Shown here piece after piece: positions 9,701 through 15,700 of a stretch of 23,842 bases of DNA; positions within the stretch are counted from its first letter, which is position 1; each line of letters begins with the position of its first letter. Both the position numbers and the translations under genes were made by a program. Under the pieces are notes generated by a model, which saw nothing but the letters and a program-made list of their open reading frames with translations, was not told the DNA's origin and searched no databases. The stretch is from Ophiothrix spiculata (lineage: Eukaryota; Echinodermata; Ophiuroidea; Amphilepidida; Ophiotrichidae), in NCBI GenBank assembly GCA_000969725.1, contig JXSR01S022867.1; one strand, written 5' to 3'.

Positions 9701-12700
9701 AATATAGAATAATGAATTTCCAATGCATCATTATTGAGCTATTGATATTCCCACATAATTCAGAGTAATATATTAGCAATTCTAAACAAGGGCCATATTC
9801 AGTTTTTAGCCTTGTCAAACAAACACTTATCCAACGTTTAGCTATGTTGAAATCAAGCCAGAGTAAATATCCATAAAAAAGTTCTTTATTTAAGAAACTT
9901 TCACAATATTGATATAGCCTTGGTGTGTTTAGATATTGTATTATGAGTTTGCAAACTTGACAGCCATGTTTGGGCTGTCATGCTGTACTGTCAGTAATTC
10001 CTTATGAAAGAAACTACTAAATTGAGATGATCACAACAGTGGCTGTAAAAGTGATTGCAAAAGTGTGGTAGCTTTTTATCTTGTGGGGGTGTAATTGCTT
10101 TTACATATAACACAGATGTAGACTACTTTCCTCATAGGTTTACACATAATTTTTAAAACAACCTTCAAATATCTGATACCCATTTTGTTATAGAGAATAA
10201 TTTTGTAAGTCAAAATAAGTCATAGTTTGATAATAGATTCCACTCCTATTTCTTTCTCTGATCTAGCAATAGCTTGTAATATTTGTGCTTATACACCTCG
10301 TATAGATCAAGTAAAGCAAAATTGTATATGTCTGTATCATGTGGAGTGCAGTTGTTTGCCATGTTTCAAAATGCTGTCTCAAAAATGGTAGAAAATAGGG
10401 TATATCAGGAGTAATTTGTACAGGTAAAGGTGTAGGCTCCTGTTCCAATACTGTATGTTTAAAATTTACTGTTAACTAATTGACATTGGCCTCTGAAATG
10501 CATTTTGTGAAGTTTAACCTTCGGGTTGCTTCTTGTTTACTCTCTGGGGGCAAAAGAAAGTATGTAACTCTAGGAATGAGGCTGTTATGTAAAAACATAA
10601 GAAATAGAAAATAGGTATACCAATTTTTTTTTCTCCAAAACTATAAAGAATTTGGATGTGAAATTTTGAATTTGTTATTAGAAAAACGTGGGCTATAATT
10701 TGCCATCAAAATGTACTTCTGTCCATTGAGCCCTTGGGTATGAGAGTGTGATTGGATATTACATTTTTAAGACAGTGTCACATGATACTTTGTTAACATA
10801 AATAATTTTTCTTTTTCAGCATCAAGTTGTTTTGACCATACCAGCAGAAGATATTTCACGACTAAAACGGAGGAAAAGAAGACGTCATCGTGCAAGGAGG
10901 ACTACCTCCCTAAGGCTTGTAAGTTGAAAGAGAATATATCAATCATTTTTGGGTTGCAGGATATAAGTTCATCAAGAGAAATCTGATCTTCCACATCCTG
11001 TCTATTTATTTATTTATTCTTTATTTGGCATAATTGACAGGACAATACAAAAAATAGAAATGGCAATATAAAATACAATAAACAGGGAACTAAGTCTAAA
11101 AGCCAAGGTAACCCATGAAGCTTATTTCCAATGGGGTCCGGAACTAAAAGGCAAAAATTAACAAAGACAAGAGAACAAACAGCACAAAAGATGTTACAGA
11201 AATCATCAAATAGATGGACAAATGGGATTTAACCTGTTTTTAAAAGCATACTTTTCTGCTATAGACCTGATATTGGTTGGAAGTAATTCCAATCAAGGAT
11301 ACCCTGAGAGTAAATTAACTCAGAGGTAATGCTAGTGACTCTTGGGACATGAAAATTGTGTTAGCAAGACCTGAGTAGCATTAGTTTTGGTAAAAAAATG
11401 ACAAAGATATGTGGGACCAATTTGAATAAAAGACTTTGTGGACATAATTGAGGTGCAGTTGCTTGACTCTATCAAAGATGTTCAAAAAATTAATAGAGTC
11501 TAGGTGGACTTGGCCAATATATTCTCTTGGTGACAGAGAACAGCAGTCTGGAAGCCAATCCCACAATTCAAATGACTCTAAATTGCAATATTAAGATACC
11601 GCGAACCTACCATAGAAAATACGTGTAACGCTAGTCGCCATTGGATCACCACCTGCACATGAAGGGAGACTTGTTTACGTTCACCAGTTCAACGATAAAG
11701 GTCATACTGTGTTGAAAAATATTCCTGGTAGTTATTTCTCTTCACTATTTTTAATGTAAAAGTAGGTTAGGTAATTCTGAGAGCCAGCCAAATTCATACA
11801 AATCTCGTTTCTACTATGAGTACGTAAACGCATTGTCCATGGTAAATCGTAATATATCAGCGATCAGTCGCGTTGTGTAAGAGGCTATTATTACGTTAGG
11901 CAAACCTGTATAGTATAAGTACTAATAAATTCACACGTGCTCTCATCGTCAAGCGTGGGCGAGCGGTCTTAAGGCGCTGTACCCATATCTTAATACGGTT
12001 GTGGAATAATATTTTCAGAACCAGGATCGAGTCCGTGCGAGAGCTCATTTTTTTTCACTTCTTATTTTCATTTTAAATGTATAATACTTTTATTTAGGAG
12101 TAAAGACACTCAAATAATTGGGTTTTTGATTTTTTTTTACAACTTTAACACAAATAAAATCAAGTCAATCCCTCTGATCTCAACACGTAGATTTTTAATA
12201 TTTAATTTGTTATCGGAATTCATAAAAATCAAAATGTGCCGTGTCTTTGTCAAAATTGACAACAACAACCGTTGATATTTACAAATGACGGCTGATGATT
12301 TCCTGATTTTAAAATCTTTTTTTTTTAACATAATAAATATATTATAGAGAGTTGTAATCAGTGTTTACAAGTGAATCCACTGCAATACCGGCACGTACAT
12401 TGTTGTAGAGATCGATGTGCTCTCGCTGACGGGCAATAGAGAAATGATGACGTCACACACAGCATTCAGTCGATAATATCAAATGTCAACTGAAAACCGT
12501 AATGCATTGTGGGATTGGCCGCCGGACTGCTGTTGTGACAGAGTAAAACGGACCATCTTATCCTGGGTCATATGGACTTGTTGTTAACCTATATTGGTCA
12601 GAATACCCAATTCCACCAGAATATAGTCTCAAAATCCCTCCAACAGAAAAAAACCCCACCGACTACATGATTTACTGCATGCACAGTAGATAAGGTCATC

Positions 12701-15700
12701 AGATTAGTACTGTTGTAAGTGTTTTAATTGTTCAACATAATGGGTGTTTTCATTATAGACCATTAATACTCTGGTGCCTTGGTTTGAGGTTCAATTTACC
12801 TTCAGCAACGGAAATGTGCCAGGTGTTGGAATGATCTATAATTTTTAGTTTCTGGTAGTACAAAAATTTCCTCTTTAGATGTACTAAAGTAGTATTGGCA
12901 TCATATGAATAATTATTATTAAGATCTTGAAAGCAGTCCCACAAGGGGGGGGGGGGGAGTTGAGTCATCCTCTCCAATTTTAACCAAAACATCTCCAAAA
13001 AGATATTCAAAACCCAATAAAGGTAATTTTAGGTGAAAATAAATTTCTAAAGGTAAAAAACAATCAAAAACCATATAAAAACATGTCACTTTTCAAAAAT
13101 GGGTGAAATTAGTTTTGTTTCAACCAAAATAAATATTTTGAAATTGAGTCACCAGGGCCCTGCTGAAAGTTTATCATTATGTGATACCGATGCCATTTTG
13201 CTTATCAGTAATTTGTTTTTACTTTTTGCATCCCTAGCCTGGTGACAAGTATCGTATCCCAGCAAGAGATTACTCATTTCCAAGAGAAGTCACACAACAC
13301 TTTGTACATCAACATGAAGAACAGAGACAGGTACGTCTGAAAATGACATGAAGAATCCCAAAGCAGTTCTTGCCATTCCAGATCTGAGGACAAAATCAGT
13401 CCATTACACATGGAAACATACTATAAAATTCCCATATAGTGCACACCATGTTTTGCTCCTAAATATTTTCTTCACCACAACATCAACAAAAATTCTACTT
13501 TATTGGGCAAGATGATAAAATGAAAGTTGCATTCATCATAAATCAAAAGACAAAATTATTTTTTTACATCTTATATCCCGTATAAAAAGGACAACATGCT
13601 ACAAGAACTTGGAAAATGCACACTATATTGAGATTTTAGAGTATGAATGAACCTTTTTTACACTCAAAGTGTATCCTACACTCAAAAATCCATCATAATC
13701 ATCCTTTCTACCTTGCATATTGGCAAATGAGTGACACTGGTAGACTCACCAGGTATACACTGTATACAGTGCCCCAAGAAGGAACATTTGCACGGGGGAT
13801 TAACAGGTCAGTGTGACTTTCGAAAACCTCTGTATTGTGAGTCATGTGCTCTAACCACTCAGCTACATTCCCCTCTGCTGTGATTCAGTTCAATACCATG
13901 TCAAATTCTCTCTAATAGATATTAAATTTGAGGCATGTTTGAAGAAAAAACTCAAAATAAAAAGAGAATTGTGCATTTACTTTGCCAAAGACTGATACCT
14001 TAAAGAAATTATGACCGTCAAAATCGGATTATAAAGCATAGGAAAGGACCACAAATTTAATACTTTAAGTAAAACAGGGTTGAATAAACTCATTTTTCAA
14101 AAGAATCATGCAGATTTCTGACTTCTTACTGTGTTTGCACTATTCAGAAGTATTTTGCTAACAAATTAATGATTCTGTAGACTTTTTTCAATTTTTTGAA
14201 AATCATGGACTCAAAACTGCAGTGGTGGGACAGAGGCTTAGATTCACAATCATTCGATAATGAGTCTAAAGCTGTAACCACTGCAGCACAGCACCATAGT
14301 GCTCCATCAAATTGATACATAAATCCTATATATATGATTTTTTACAGAGTGGTTTGGATTCATCAGATAACTCAAGAGACCGGTCAAGGCAATTGGACCA
14401 TTTAAATTTAGAAACAACACAATTAAGAACACAACAACAGGTCAGTGCTATTTGCTTATTTCCTTATTAGGCCAAGTAACAAACATTATAAGTTGATCGT
14501 CCACACTTTTTTATAATGTTGGTGAGGAAGGTCCTTATTATTCATAAACAAATTTACTATTCATTTTGTGCTAATTTTCAACAGCTGAATATTTGCCATA
14601 TTACGAGGAGGCCAATGTTATTTCCACTTTTCTCTACAACTACTACCCCCAGCCTGGAGAAATTGTGTTTAGTGGGTGTTATGAATGATACCCGAACACT
14701 TATACTGACTTTTTACATCTCATCCTATTCTGAAATTAATCAAGCAAAGAAAGAAAAACAACAAAAAGTTTTGGAATTTCTGACAAGTTGGTTATTTTTG
14801 TTACTTGGTATTATTACTTTGTTCTTGAAAATTTATATCTGTTTGTACTTTTAATTCATAGATTACAAAAGTGCATTCCTAATCAAGATGATATAATGAA
14901 GGGACTGAAAACAAAATGAAACTTGTTGTTTGATTAAATGATATGCACATGTACCATCTCTACGTGTGTTTCGCTCGAATCATGGTTGGACGATCAATTA
15001 CAAGCACGAAGTCAAAATAACGCTGACCTGTGCATCAACCTGTAACAGGAAAAACTATTTCAAGACTATTTTGTGAAGAGGTAGTGCACATATATTTGCT
15101 GGTACACACATTTCCTGATTGATACGATATCTTGTGATTACATTAGCTAAAACCCGATGAAAATCATACAAATTTTGACAAAGATACATTGATTTTTCAC
15201 TTCTCCCGTCATTTTAAAGTAAAAATACACTTTTTCAAGATATTTTGATAAAATTATGGGCGGATGTGTGCGGATAATAAGTTTTAGTGAGTAGAAAGAT
15301 GAAGGAATGATCTATCGAATGGCATATTTTGCATGTTGGCCCAAGTTGTGAAATTTTTGTTCCAAACTTACCGGAAGTAAATGAAGTAATTTTTTTTTTC
15401 CTTGTGCTGAGCTGAAATAGAGCACATACTCTGAGATCGTTGTGATGCATCACAGGAAATTGTAGGCTATGACGTTAAGATTTGCTAAATCACCCGCGAA
15501 TTAATTTTATTGATTGATTGGTGGTAAAATAGCTATTGATCATTAATCACCGAAACGCACATAGTATAATAGATGGTCTTTGGAACAATCTCCTTTTGAT
15601 TTATAGCTCTATGCATGTACAATGTGAAGCAATACTGTGTACAACTGGGCACTAACGACTGAAACTGACAATGCATTGTGTTTCCAATAATTTCCACAGC

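Noticed and set aside
12137..12331. Minus-strand 64-codon frame in intron 8
   Set aside because: Lys/Ile-rich translation of AT-rich DNA with no pattern.
12943..12955. Run of 13 G as a functional element
   Set aside because: A homopolymer of this kind is more likely a simple repeat or an assembly uncertainty. No second G-run is near enough for a quadruplex.
14516..14854. 112-codon plus-strand frame in intron 10
   Set aside because: Biased, AT-driven composition, no recognisable motif, no splice sites in phase with the neighbouring exons.
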